Below are positions 47,716 to 57,395 of a DNA stretch of 64,000 bases, one piece after another. Origin of the DNA: Buttiauxella sp. B2 (GTDB lineage Bacteria > Pseudomonadota > Gammaproteobacteria > Enterobacterales > Enterobacteriaceae); contig NZ_VEXQ01000002.1 of assembly GCF_006376615.1 (NCBI RefSeq), positions 1 to 64,000 on the forward strand, written 5' to 3'. The position numbers and the translations under genes are program-made. A model generated the notes under the pieces. That model was not told the origin of the DNA. It was given only the letters and a program-made list of their open reading frames with translations, and ran no database searches. Numbering within the stretch: the stretch's first letter is position 1; each line of letters begins with the position of its first letter.

Positions 47716-49674
47716 ATGAATAAATTTATTGCTGTTGATGCGCAGGAATGTATCGGTTGCCATGTTTGCGAAATTGCTTGCGCTGTGGCGCACAATCACC
47801 AGCAATGGCCTGAGTCTGTTACTGCTTTCCATCCGCGCATCGAGGTTATTTCCCTCCAACAAAACCACGTCACCGTAACCTGCCATCACTGTAACAATGC
47901 CCCCTGTGTGACCAGTTGCCCGGTAGATGCTTTAACTTATTGCAACGAGCAGGTGCATCTGAACGAGGCGCGTTGCATTGGGTGTAAAAGCTGCGTGCTG
48001 GCCTGTCCGTTTGGGGCTATAGAAATGGTCGGCTCAGGCAATAAAAGCAGTTATCAGGCGCAAAAATGTGACCTATGTGAACAAAGTGAAACCGGACAAC
48101 CTGCCTGCGTCGCCAATTGCCCGGCAAGTGCACTAAAACTGGTGGACGATTCTGCGCTAGACACCCTGCGCCAACGGCGGCAACACGCGGCAGTAAGCGG
48201 GAAATCAATCTCACGCCCTCGCCATCATTTATTAGAAAAACCTACCCGCAAAGGGGCAGATAAAATTCCTGCGGAACTTCGCAAAATGCACTTTGAAGAA
48301 ATCTACCAAGGGCTAACCACACACCAGGTGATTAGCGAAAGCCAGCGTTGCCTGTACTGCGCTCAAAAAGCGCAATGCAACTGGACGTGCCCGTTGCATA
48401 ACGCCATACCAGACCTGGTACGGTTAGTCGCCGAAGGCAAAATTATTGAGGCAGCGGAACTGAGCCACCAAAGCAGCTCGCTACCAGAAATCTGTGGACG
48501 CGTCTGCCCACAAGAACGCCTGTGTGAAGGGGCTTGCACGTTGAAGCCGCACAGCGGTGCGGTGGCAATCGGGAATATTGAACGTTACATCACGGATACT
48601 GCACTTGCTCAAGGCTGGTGGCCAAAAGTCTCGCCAGAAATCAAAAAACGTCAAGAGCGGGTGGCTGTGATTGGCGCAGGCCCCGCGGGGTTGAGTTGTG
48701 CGGATATTCTGGCACGCAACGGTATTCAGGTTGATGTCTACGACCGCCATCCTGAAATAGGTGGCCTGCTGACTTTCGGCATTCCGCCCTTCAAACTCGA
48801 CAAACAGTTGCTCACCATGCGGCGCGAAATATTTATTTCCATGGGAATCGAGTTTCATCTCAATTGCGAAATTGGGCGCGACATTTCCTTTACTGATCTG
48901 ATGGACAATTACCCAGCAGTATTTGTTGGTGTAGGGACTTACGGATTAATGCGCGCGGGGCTTGAGCATGAAGACTCACCGGGTGTCGTGCAGGCGCTGC
49001 CATTGCTTACCGCCAGTGCTTACAGAGTTATGGGCCTTGCCGACGACGATTCCGCACCATGGATTGAACTTAAAGATAAGCGTGTAGTGGTGCTAGGCGG
49101 CGGTGATACTGCAATGGACTGCCTACGCACGTCGGTGCGCCGTGGGGCGACCAGCGTCACCTGCGCTTATCGCCGTGATGAAGCTAGCATGCCGGGGTCG
49201 AAGAAAGAAGTGGTGAATGCCAGAGAAGAGGGTGTGGAGTTTTTGTTCAATGTGCAACCGCAACTCATCAAGCGCAACGACAAGGGCGAAGTAACAGGAG
49301 TTGGGCTGATTCGCACGCAAATGGGTGAACCAGGAAGCGACGGCAGGCGGCGCCCACAGCCCATCGCCGGTTCTGAATTTGTGCTCCCCGTTGATGTGTT
49401 GGTGATGGCGTTTGGTTTCCAGCCACACCCCATGCCATGGTTACGCACTCATCAGGTTACATTCGATAAATATGGTCTGATCCAAACTGGGCAAGCGGGG
49501 CGGTTATCCACTCAAACTCAAAACCCGAAAATCTTCGCGGGTGGCGATGCAGTACATGGCGCGGATTTGGTGGTCACGGCAATGGTTGCAGGACGGCAAG
49601 CTGCGCAAGACATTCTGGCAGTGTTGGAGGATCTCACTTCAATTCAAGACTATCCCCGTGCGGAGCTATTGTGA
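47716..49674 (+). CDS. ygfT: Fe-S flavoprotein oxidoreductase YgfT (AegA paralogue)
   Basis: A 652-residue fusion. Residues 1 to about 190 hold four ferredoxin-type clusters (CIGCHVCEIAC, CHHCNNAPCVTSCP, CIGCKSCVLACP, CDLCEQSETGQPACVANCP). The rest is a glutamate-synthase-small-subunit-like module with CLYCAQKAQCNWTCP, CGRVCPQERLCEGAC, the FAD motif VIGAGPAGLSC and the NAD(P)H motif VLGGGDTAMDC. In E. coli AegA and YgfT take part in anaerobic, formate-dependent uric acid breakdown. ATG 47716 is chosen for its AAAGGA spacing; the frame is open much further upstream. Confidence 0.92.
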   Translation: MNKFIAVDAQECIGCHVCEIACAVAHNHQQWPESVTAFHPRIEVISLQQNHVTVTCHHCNNAPCVTSCPVDALTYCNEQVHLNEARCIGCKSCVLACPFGAIEMVGSGNKSSYQAQKCDLCEQSETGQPACVANCPASALKLVDDSALDTLRQRRQHAAVSGKSISRPRHHLLEKPTRKGADKIPAELRKMHFEEIYQGLTTHQVISESQRCLYCAQKAQCNWTCPLHNAIPDLVRLVAEGKIIEAAELSHQSSSLPEICGRVCPQERLCEGACTLKPHSGAVAIGNIERYITDTALAQGWWPKVSPEIKKRQERVAVIGAGPAGLSCADILARNGIQVDVYDRHPEIGGLLTFGIPPFKLDKQLLTMRREIFISMGIEFHLNCEIGRDISFTDLMDNYPAVFVGVGTYGLMRAGLEHEDSPGVVQALPLLTASAYRVMGLADDDSAPWIELKDKRVVVLGGGDTAMDCLRTSVRRGATSVTCAYRRDEASMPGSKKEVVNAREEGVEFLFNVQPQLIKRNDKGEVTGVGLIRTQMGEPGSDGRRRPQPIAGSEFVLPVDVLVMAFGFQPHPMPWLRTHQVTFDKYGLIQTGQAGRLSTQTQNPKIFAGGDAVHGADLVVTAMVAGRQAAQDILAVLEDLTSIQDYPRAELL

Positions 49675-50174
49675 TGACACAATTTATTCACGTTAATCAC
49701 GAACGTTGCATTGGTTGCCGCACCTGCGAAATCGCCTGCGTCCAGGCTCACGCGGATAACAAATCTTCGAACGACAGCCATTTTCACCCAAGATTACGGG
49801 TACTAAAACTGCACTCGTCGACCCAACCGGTGATGTGCCACCAGTGCGAAAATGCGCCCTGCGTGGCAGCTTGCCCGGTACAGGCGCTGGTGCAGGAAGA
49901 AAACTGCGTGGCGATCTATGAGTCACTGTGTATTGGTTGCAAAAACTGTGTGATGGCCTGCCCATTTGGTGTAATCGACATTGGCCTTGTGCCAGGTCAA
50001 TATTTACAGATAGTGAAATGCGACTTGTGCCAGCAGCAAGAAAGTGGTCCGGAATGCGTGAGAGTTTGCCCGACCGAGGCGCTGGAGATAAAAGATAGCG
50101 AAGGGGTGAAGCAGCAAGCCAGTTTGCGCCGTCAGGCTGCCGCATTGCAAAGTGCATATTCTTCATTGAAATAG
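49674..50174 (+). CDS. ygfS: Four-cluster ferredoxin-like protein YgfS
   Basis: A 166-residue 4Fe-4S protein (E. coli YgfS 162) of the HycB/DmsB-like family. Cysteine groups: CIGCRTCEIAC, CHQCENAPCVAACP, CIGCKNCVMACP and CDLCQQQESGPECVRVCP. It resembles the N-terminal domain of YgfT and likely passes electrons to or from it. The ATG overlaps the ygfT stop (TGATG); an in-frame GTG one codon upstream is the alternative. Confidence 0.92.
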   Translation: MTQFIHVNHERCIGCRTCEIACVQAHADNKSSNDSHFHPRLRVLKLHSSTQPVMCHQCENAPCVAACPVQALVQEENCVAIYESLCIGCKNCVMACPFGVIDIGLVPGQYLQIVKCDLCQQQESGPECVRVCPTEALEIKDSEGVKQQASLRRQAAALQSAYSSLK

Positions 50175-50192
50175 TACGTAAAAATTAACAGT

Positions 50193-50219
50193 CAAACGGC
50201 CCGATAATCGGGCCGTTTT
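50193..50219. terminator. Bidirectional terminator between ygfS and ghxQ
   Basis: AAACGGCCCGAT-AATC-GGGCCGTTTTT, a GC-rich stem with A and T flanks between convergent genes. Confidence 0.9.
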
Positions 50220-50226
50220 TCATTCA

Positions 50227-51594
50227 TCAAATTGCCCAACCACCCGCGTAGAAAATAACCAATACTAGCGCTATTACCACTGTGCCGATGTTCAACCGAC
50301 GCCACTCATTTGAGAACACACGCCCAACCACTAGCGTCACAAATCCCAGCATAATACCGGTGACAATATTACAGGTCAGCACGATAAACACTGCGCACAC
50401 CAATCCCGCCATTGCATCAACAAAATCGTCGAAATCAAGTTTGGTTACGTTACTTAGCATAAGCAAACCGACATACATCAGTGCGGGAGCAGTGGCGTAA
50501 CCGGGGATAAGGAAAGCTAACGGCGAAAGGAACAGCACCACTAAAAACAGTACGCCGACCACAGCCGCGGTTAAACCTGTTTTCCCACCGGCAGCCGTTC
50601 CCGCTGCGGACTCGATATACACAGCCGCAGGAGCTGCACCAACCAGACCTGATAAAATAGAGCTAACCGAGTCGGCGGTTAACGCTTTGCCACCATTGAT
50701 AATTTGGTTGTTTTCATCCAGTAGATTTGCCTGGCCCGCTACCGCGCGAATGGTGCCTGTGGCATCAAAAACGGCAGTCATTACCAGAGCCAGTACGCTT
50801 GGCAACACCATCGGTTGTAACGCACCCATAATGTCGAGGCTGAAAATCAGCGATTTGCCATTTTCCCCACTCAGGCTTGGTAATGCCACGAGCCCGTGAT
50901 ATTGCACGTTGGGGTCAAAAATCAGGCCAATAATGGAAATAGCGATAATAACCAACAGAATGCCACCAGGGACTTTCAGTTTTTCCAGACCTAAAATCAC
51001 GGCTAAACCCAGCAGCGTCATGACCACAGGGAAGGTGGTGAATCCACCGAGCGCAACAGGTAAGCCTTCCAGTGGGTTTTTGATAACCAGTCCCACGCCA
51101 TTTGCCGCAATTAACAACAGGAACAGACCAATACCGATACCCGTTCCGTGGGCGATTCCCATTGGCAGGTTACGCAGCAGCCAGGTTCGCACCCCAGTTA
51201 CGGAAATGGCGGTGAACAGCACCCCCATTAGAAAGACTGCACCTAACGCCACGGGAATACTGATGTGTTGGCCTAAAACCAGGCTGAATGCGGTAAAGGC
51301 GGTAAGTGAAATGGCGCAGCCAATTGCCATGGGTAAATTTGCCCAAAGGCCCATTAGCAATGAGCCAATCCCAGCGATTAAACAGGTTGCAACAAAGACT
51401 GCACCAGGCGGAAACCCAGCTTTCCCCAACATGCCAGGTACGACAATTACGGAATAAACCATCGCCAGGAATGTAGTAATGCCCGCCAGCACTTCCTGAC
51501 GAACGGTACTGCCGCGTTTCGTAATATCGAAATAGCGGTCAAGTGCCCCTTTTACCTGCACAGTCTCAGGTAGTTGTGATGAATCGGTCGACAT
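50227..51594 (-). CDS. ghxQ: Guanine/hypoxanthine permease GhxQ
   Basis: A 455-residue AzgA-subfamily permease with 13-14 membrane segments, the same length as E. coli GhxQ (YgfQ), which imports guanine and hypoxanthine with protons. The N-terminal segment [20 protein letters not shown] is typical of the subfamily. It is the distal gene of the leftward series after guaD, so its product could feed the deaminase. Confidence 0.93.
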   Translation of the reverse strand: MSTDSSQLPETVQVKGALDRYFDITKRGSTVRQEVLAGITTFLAMVYSVIVVPGMLGKAGFPPGAVFVATCLIAGIGSLLMGLWANLPMAIGCAISLTAFTAFSLVLGQHISIPVALGAVFLMGVLFTAISVTGVRTWLLRNLPMGIAHGTGIGIGLFLLLIAANGVGLVIKNPLEGLPVALGGFTTFPVVMTLLGLAVILGLEKLKVPGGILLVIIAISIIGLIFDPNVQYHGLVALPSLSGENGKSLIFSLDIMGALQPMVLPSVLALVMTAVFDATGTIRAVAGQANLLDENNQIINGGKALTADSVSSILSGLVGAAPAAVYIESAAGTAAGGKTGLTAAVVGVLFLVVLFLSPLAFLIPGYATAPALMYVGLLMLSNVTKLDFDDFVDAMAGLVCAVFIVLTCNIVTGIMLGFVTLVVGRVFSNEWRRLNIGTVVIALVLVIFYAGGWAI

Positions 51595-51661
51595 AGTTCA
51601 GTCCTTTTCAACGGTGAAGCGGAGTGTTTTCTTATCGTGTTATTGATGGCTTTCCTGCCTG

Positions 51662-52978
51662 CTACGTTCTTTCGTACACCAGTTGCCCATCGACATAAGT
51701 GCGATAAATCGAGCGGTCATCGCCCAGAGTTATCATCACAAACAGCTTGTCCATCAATGAAACGGAATTGTCATAGCGTAATTGTTGCAGCGGTGTGGCG
51801 GTTGGCTCGAGCACCACAAAATCAGCTTCTTTGCCGATGTCGAAATTGCCGATGAAACCGTCGAGCCCTAACGAGTGCGCTCCACCCAATGTGGCAAGAT
51901 AGAACGCTTCATAAGCCGACAACCGATAACCCTGAAGCTGCATCACTTTGTAGGCTTCATTCAGGGTTTGCATCATGTTAAAGGTGGTGCCAGCGCCGAT
52001 GTCTGTACCAATACCGACCTTGATTTTCTTGTGCCAGGCTTTTTGCAAATTGAATAAACCACTTCCAAGATACAGATTCGAGGTCGGGCAGAAAGCTATA
52101 GTGGAGTCGGTTTTATGCAGGCAGTCCCACTCTTCTTCTTCAAGATGAATACAGTGGGCGAACACACTATTTTTGCCGGTCAAGCCGTAGTGGTGGTAAA
52201 CATCCAGATAGTTTTTGCGATCCGGGAACAACTCTTTCACCCAGGCGATCTCGTCTTTGTTTTCACATAAATGCGTGTGAACCCAGGTGTCGGGATATTC
52301 TTCGCGCAGCCGCTGCGCCATCCTCAGTTGTTCTGGCGTTGAGGTCGGCGCAAAACGCGGTGTAATCGCGTACAGCAAACGGCGGTTTTTATGCCAGCGC
52401 TCAATCAGTGCCTTACTTTCCTGATAGCTGCTTTGTGCATCATCGAGTAACCACTCTGGCGCGTTGCGGTCCATCATCACCTTGCCAGCAATCATGCGCA
52501 TATTGATATTGCTTGCCGCTTCGAACAACGCGTTGGCAGACTCAGGATGAACCGTGCCAAATACCAGTGCGGTGGTGGTGCCGTTGCGTAGCAACTGTTT
52601 AAGGAAAAACGAAGCCATTTCACGTGCATACTCAGGGTCTTTATAGCGGCGCTCGGTAGGGAAGGTATGCTTGTTGAGCCACTCAAGGAGTTGCTCGCCA
52701 TATGCTCCAACCATTTCACTTTGCGGGTAGTGAATATGGGTATCGACAAATCCCGGTACAATGAGCTTTCCGCGATAATCACGCACACGAATGGTGGCCG
52801 GTACGCGGTTTTTTCCTTCCTCCCACGCACCAAACCACACCACCTTGCCTTCGCTTATTAGCAGTAAACCGTCTTCAATAAAGCGCAATGCTGACTCAAT
52901 TTCTTCAGGGTTCGTAATGGTGCGCGTGACATCAAGGAAGTTCCCGCGCACAGCCTTCAGGTTTGGTACACCAGTCAT
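51662..52978 (-). CDS. guaD: Guanine deaminase
   Basis: A 438-residue zinc amidohydrolase that converts guanine to xanthine and ammonia. Metal-binding residues are seen in DTHIHYPQSE, HTHLCE and GTDIGAGT, plus AHCIHL. Length equals the E. coli enzyme within one residue. The start overlaps the xanQ stop by four bases (ATGA), so the two are co-translated. Confidence 0.95.
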   Translation of the reverse strand: MTGVPNLKAVRGNFLDVTRTITNPEEIESALRFIEDGLLLISEGKVVWFGAWEEGKNRVPATIRVRDYRGKLIVPGFVDTHIHYPQSEMVGAYGEQLLEWLNKHTFPTERRYKDPEYAREMASFFLKQLLRNGTTTALVFGTVHPESANALFEAASNINMRMIAGKVMMDRNAPEWLLDDAQSSYQESKALIERWHKNRRLLYAITPRFAPTSTPEQLRMAQRLREEYPDTWVHTHLCENKDEIAWVKELFPDRKNYLDVYHHYGLTGKNSVFAHCIHLEEEEWDCLHKTDSTIAFCPTSNLYLGSGLFNLQKAWHKKIKVGIGTDIGAGTTFNMMQTLNEAYKVMQLQGYRLSAYEAFYLATLGGAHSLGLDGFIGNFDIGKEADFVVLEPTATPLQQLRYDNSVSLMDKLFVMITLGDDRSIYRTYVDGQLVYERT

Positions 52979-54399
52979 TCTTTATTCCTCAGTGATTCAC
53001 AACAATCATTCCGATTTTTACAGTCAACCGGGATTGCTTTTGTTTCTTTTTGTTTTAATGGGATAAGCAGATTCAGGATGATGGCCGTCAGACCACCGGC
53101 GCAGATGGGGTTTTCCACCAGCACGAATAACGAAGGGGGTAAAATTTGGAAGATATCCGGGTCATAAGAAACCCCAAGTCCTAGCCCAAGTGATGTTGCC
53201 ACAATCAGGGTTTCACGCCGCTGCAGGCCATTGGTTATGATGATCCTGATCCCTGCTATAGCAATCATCGAGAACATCAGTGTCATGGCACCACCCAAAA
53301 CCGGAGCCGGAATGGTGGTAAAGAAGCGCCCGATAACCGGAAAAATGCCCAGTATGATAAGTATCACGGCAATCACACGGCCGATATGACGCGAGGCGAC
53401 ACCGGTCATTTGAATCACACCGTTATTTTGCGCGAAAGTAGTCAACGGTAATGAACCAAGCGCTGAGGAGATAACCGACACCAGGCCATCAGCCATTACC
53501 CCTCCTTTCAAGCGAGCCTGAAATTCTTCACCTTCGATGGGGCGGTTAGATACCATTGCCGTCGCCGTAATATCACCTACGGCTTCCAGTACGCTGAGTA
53601 GGTAAATGGTGCCCACCACCAGGAAGTGGTGAAACTCAAAATTGAAACCGTATTTAAAAGGCACTGGGATAGTGACCAGAGGCAGGTCACGTAACTTGCT
53701 GAAATCCACCATTCCTAAAAAGAGTGCAACGACGTAGCCTACAATCAGCCCGATAGCAATCCCGCCCATACGGAGCAAAGGGCTACGACAGCAGTTGAAG
53801 CCAATCACTATCAGCAGCACCAGCAACCCCAGTCCGATATTTTCATAATTACCAAAGGTGCCGCTGCTTTTGGCAGAGAACCCACCACCAAAATCGATAA
53901 TGCCAACTTTAATTAAACTCAGGCCAATCATCAGCACCACGATGCCGCTGACGGTCGGACTAATCACCCGACGTAGATAAGGCAGAATAAATGACGAGCC
54001 AACTACCAGAAATGCGCCGACAAACGATACGGCCATCAGAGACGAGAGAATCAACTCCTCGTGTAAACCGTCATGTTTCATTGAGCTACCTAGGGCAATC
54101 ATCACGGTGACAAAAGAGAAATTAACCGACTGAATAGATAATAAACCCGAACCAATCGGGCCGTAGCGATTGACCTGTAGCCAAGTGCCGATGCCGGAGG
54201 CAATCATTGCCATTGAGACCAGATAGGCACTGGTGTCTGTTGATAGTTGTAATGTTGTGCCAACGATCAGCGCAGGCGTCACCATCGGCACAAATATGGC
54301 TAAAAGGTGGGTTATGGCGGCCACTAACGCCTGGTAAAAAGGTGGTTTATCTTCTAACTCGTAAACTAACTCAGCCTCGGTATTGCGGATATCAGACAT
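52975..54399 (-). CDS. xanQ: Xanthine permease XanQ
   Basis: A 474-residue NCS2 permease. It contains the XanQ signature QNNGVIQMTGVASRHIGR, including the substrate-specificity motif after QNNG. E. coli XanQ is 466 residues; the extra length is at the C-terminus, which here is charged and ends KNRNDCCESLRNKE. It supplies xanthine to the same pathway that GuaD feeds. A BIME repeat lies between it and xdhD. Confidence 0.93.
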   Translation of the reverse strand: MSDIRNTEAELVYELEDKPPFYQALVAAITHLLAIFVPMVTPALIVGTTLQLSTDTSAYLVSMAMIASGIGTWLQVNRYGPIGSGLLSIQSVNFSFVTVMIALGSSMKHDGLHEELILSSLMAVSFVGAFLVVGSSFILPYLRRVISPTVSGIVVLMIGLSLIKVGIIDFGGGFSAKSSGTFGNYENIGLGLLVLLIVIGFNCCRSPLLRMGGIAIGLIVGYVVALFLGMVDFSKLRDLPLVTIPVPFKYGFNFEFHHFLVVGTIYLLSVLEAVGDITATAMVSNRPIEGEEFQARLKGGVMADGLVSVISSALGSLPLTTFAQNNGVIQMTGVASRHIGRVIAVILIILGIFPVIGRFFTTIPAPVLGGAMTLMFSMIAIAGIRIIITNGLQRRETLIVATSLGLGLGVSYDPDIFQILPPSLFVLVENPICAGGLTAIILNLLIPLKQKETKAIPVDCKNRNDCCESLRNKE

Positions 54400-54425
54400 A
54401 TGGACACTCCTGTATCTACCGGTAA

Positions 54426-54513
54426 TGGTGGATGTCGTTCGCGCACATCCACCCTACAAAACTCCGCCATCCACGATTTTCGGAGATCGGATAAGCGCGA
54501 TCGCCATCCGACA
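54426..54513. repeat. BIME-type pair of REP palindromes inside the purine operon
   Basis: TGGTGGATGTCGTTCGCGC...TCCACCCTAC (54426-54457) and CGGAGATCGGATAAGCGCGA...CATCCGAC (54481-54512) match the pair at 43670-43745. It occupies the gap between xdhD and xanQ. This may separate upstream and downstream parts of the transcript. Confidence 0.8.
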
Positions 54514-54524
54514 CAATTACCGGC

Positions 54525-57395
54525 TTACAGTTTTCCTAAGGCATGCAAAATTTTCTCAGGGGTGAAATGCCACTCTCGCAGCCAGACTTTGCAGGCATCG
54601 TGAATAGCTGTGGCAATAGCGGGTGCCGCTCCGTTGACGCCAATTTCTGAGATAGACTTGGCACCGTATGGCCCAACGTGATCTTCGCTTGGGACGAGGA
54701 ATGCGCGGAAATCACGGGGAACATCGCCAATCATAGGGGCGCCATAGGTACGTAAATCTCGCGTCAGCGGAATACCTTGCGCATCGTACTGAATCTCTTC
54801 TGTCAGGCTGTGTCCGATGGCGCGCATAGACGCGCCATAGATTTGCCCCAGTGCGAGGTCAGGGTTGATAGGCGTTCCACAATCCAGCAGGGCGTAGAAC
54901 TTGTTGAGTTTGATTTCACCGGTACGGATATTCACCGCAACTTCGGCAAAGTTTGCGCCAAACGGGAAAGCGAAATTAGGGGTGATGTAAGTGGCGGTGG
55001 CAACCAAAGTCCCAAAGCCGGTGCCGGTTTCAGCCTTGTGGGCAATGTCTGCAAATGTGACTTCGCCTTGTTTACCGCGCACAACGCCTGGCGCCACTAC
55101 AACGACATCTTCTAACGATTCACCGAGCATTTGCGCACCGTGGAAGAGAATTTTTTCACGCAAATTCTCTGCCGCATTCTTCGCCGCATTGCCGGAGAAA
55201 CAGGTACCGGAAGAAGCGTAAGCGCCTTTATCAAACAGCGCATGGTCGGTATCACCGGAAATGACATGCACGTCAGACAGCGGGCAACACAGCACTTCAG
55301 CAGAAAGTTTACCGACTACGGTATCAAGCCCGGTTCCAATATCGGCCCCGCCGGAGTGCACGATAAACGTACCGTCCGATTCCAACTTGATCATGCAGTT
55401 AGCCTGGTCTATATCGGGAATACCGGATTTCTGCATAATAATTGCCACGCCGCGCCCGGTATGCCAGTCACCCTCAACCGGTTTTGGCGAATCCCATTCA
55501 ATAAGCTGGCGGCCTTTGCGCAAAATCGGTTCCAGCGCGCAACTTGCGGCGGTTGGGGTTGAAGTGGGCATTTTTCCTTCGCCAATCGCGCCAAGGATTT
55601 TCAGTTCCTGGCCTTCACGTACACGGTTAATTTCCACCATATCTAACTGGTCAATACCCAGTTTTTCCGCCAGTTCAGCCAGTGCCATCGTCAGCGCAAA
55701 GTTACCCTTCGGAGCACCATATCCCTGGTAGGCACCGGTTGGGCTGATATTGCTGTAGTAAGTGGTGACCTGGAAATCGACGTTATCGCAAGGATAAAGC
55801 GGTAATGACAGCGCCGGCCCGTTACACGGCACGGTCAGCGCATGGTTGCCATAGGGGCCGGTGTTCGCGCGGAAATCCATTTTAATGGCAGTCAGGCGGC
55901 CATCTTTTTTCGCACCCATTTTCACCGTGACTTTGGCGACGTGGCGCGAGCTGTTGGCGATAAATTCTTCTTCACGTGTGTAATGGAAATAGACCGGACG
56001 CCCGGTTACGCAGGTCGCCCAGGCGCAAACATCTTCCAGCAAAATATCCTGCTTGGAGCCAAAACCGCCGCCGACGCGCTCTTTAATAACATGAACTTTA
56101 TGCTGCTTTAAGCCCACTAAACTCGCGACCTGGCGACGTAAATGCCACGGAACCTGTGTTGATGCATGGATAACCAGGCGATCGCCATTCATATAGGTAA
56201 AGCAAACGTGGGTTTCTGTCGGGCATTGTTGTACCTGTTTTGATTCATAAGTGCGTTCGATTATCACATCTGCTTCGGAAAAGCCTTTGTCAACATCACC
56301 AATGTGCCCATGAATACTAGCGGCGATGTTCTTTTCAGGCCGCGCGCCAATAGGGAAATTGATAATCATGTGTTCGTCACGCTCGGCTGCGTGGCGGTTC
56401 TGCGCTTCAAGGTCAGCGGGGGCACCATTTACGTAAACTACTTTTTCGTCATGAACACGTGGGGCATTTTCTGCCATTGCTTCGTCAATCGACATCACGG
56501 GTTTTAACACCTGATATTCAACGTCAATTAACTTGAGTGCCGCCAGGGCGATTTCTTCACTTTCTGCAACCACTGCCGCAACGCGGTCACCGACATGGCG
56601 CAGTTTTTTACCAAACATACGGCGGTCAAGCGGGGAAGGTTCTGGTGCGCTTTGCCCGCCAGGTGTGTAGTAAATATCCGGGCAGTTAACGTGTGTAATC
56701 ACATGAACTACGCCTGGCAACGCTTCGGCCTTGCTGACATCCAGACGGATAAGCAGCGCGTGCGGATATGGGCTGCGTAACATTTTCACTACGCAGGCAT
56801 CTTTAGGTACGCGGTCTTCTACATAACAAGGCTTGGCCTGCACCATATTAGCCGCATCCGTTTTAGGATGGCGTTTGCCAATAACGGCGAGATCATGACG
56901 GAAAGATGGCGCGATAGTTGGTTGATAAGTAGGATCGGTCTGACGTGTTTTGGCGAGGTCAACAACCTGATAAAACTGCTGGTAACCCGCATCTCGGCTG
57001 AATAACCCTGACAACGCATCGTCAATGTCTTCACGTCTTGGGGATGGAATGCGTTCCAGTAAGTCGGTCAGGATCAGTGCGGCTGCGGGGTCGTTGTAAC
57101 CTGACTGCACGACGCCAATATCCACCATCGCTTGCTGTACCAGGCTAAGTTGGTTCCAGGCACCCAGAGATTCGGCGGTTTTTACAACACAGCCTTCAAG
57201 TTGCCCGGCAATTAACAGTGAGGCATTAACGATAACGCCGTTATACAAAATGGCATCGGAACCTGCAAAGCCAAAGCCATCGTCGCTATTGCGCACCGAG
57301 TGCAGGCCTAGCCCGAACAACAGTTTCTGGACGTTTTCACCTGTACCACACTCGATTTCGCGTGGTGTTTCATTGAGCGTAAAGTGAATCATCAT
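54525..57395 (-). CDS. xdhD: Molybdenum hydroxylase XdhD (xanthine-dehydrogenase-like)
   Basis: A 956-residue protein, the same length as E. coli XdhD. Residues 1 to about 155 align with the [2Fe-2S] domains of xanthine dehydrogenase but have lost the cluster cysteines (for example VRNSDDGFGFAGSDA and VVQSGYNDPAAAL). The rest is the molybdopterin-binding domain with GGGFGSKQ, RANTGPYGNHAL, GAYQGYGAPKG and the late catalytic Glu in ISEIGVNGAAPA. Family work groups it with selenium-dependent molybdenum hydroxylases. The ATG overlaps the ygfM stop. The substrate is probably a purine. Confidence 0.93.
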   Translation of the reverse strand: MMIHFTLNETPREIECGTGENVQKLLFGLGLHSVRNSDDGFGFAGSDAILYNGVIVNASLLIAGQLEGCVVKTAESLGAWNQLSLVQQAMVDIGVVQSGYNDPAAALILTDLLERIPSPRREDIDDALSGLFSRDAGYQQFYQVVDLAKTRQTDPTYQPTIAPSFRHDLAVIGKRHPKTDAANMVQAKPCYVEDRVPKDACVVKMLRSPYPHALLIRLDVSKAEALPGVVHVITHVNCPDIYYTPGGQSAPEPSPLDRRMFGKKLRHVGDRVAAVVAESEEIALAALKLIDVEYQVLKPVMSIDEAMAENAPRVHDEKVVYVNGAPADLEAQNRHAAERDEHMIINFPIGARPEKNIAASIHGHIGDVDKGFSEADVIIERTYESKQVQQCPTETHVCFTYMNGDRLVIHASTQVPWHLRRQVASLVGLKQHKVHVIKERVGGGFGSKQDILLEDVCAWATCVTGRPVYFHYTREEEFIANSSRHVAKVTVKMGAKKDGRLTAIKMDFRANTGPYGNHALTVPCNGPALSLPLYPCDNVDFQVTTYYSNISPTGAYQGYGAPKGNFALTMALAELAEKLGIDQLDMVEINRVREGQELKILGAIGEGKMPTSTPTAASCALEPILRKGRQLIEWDSPKPVEGDWHTGRGVAIIMQKSGIPDIDQANCMIKLESDGTFIVHSGGADIGTGLDTVVGKLSAEVLCCPLSDVHVISGDTDHALFDKGAYASSGTCFSGNAAKNAAENLREKILFHGAQMLGESLEDVVVVAPGVVRGKQGEVTFADIAHKAETGTGFGTLVATATYITPNFAFPFGANFAEVAVNIRTGEIKLNKFYALLDCGTPINPDLALGQIYGASMRAIGHSLTEEIQYDAQGIPLTRDLRTYGAPMIGDVPRDFRAFLVPSEDHVGPYGAKSISEIGVNGAAPAIATAIHDACKVWLREWHFTPEKILHALGKL

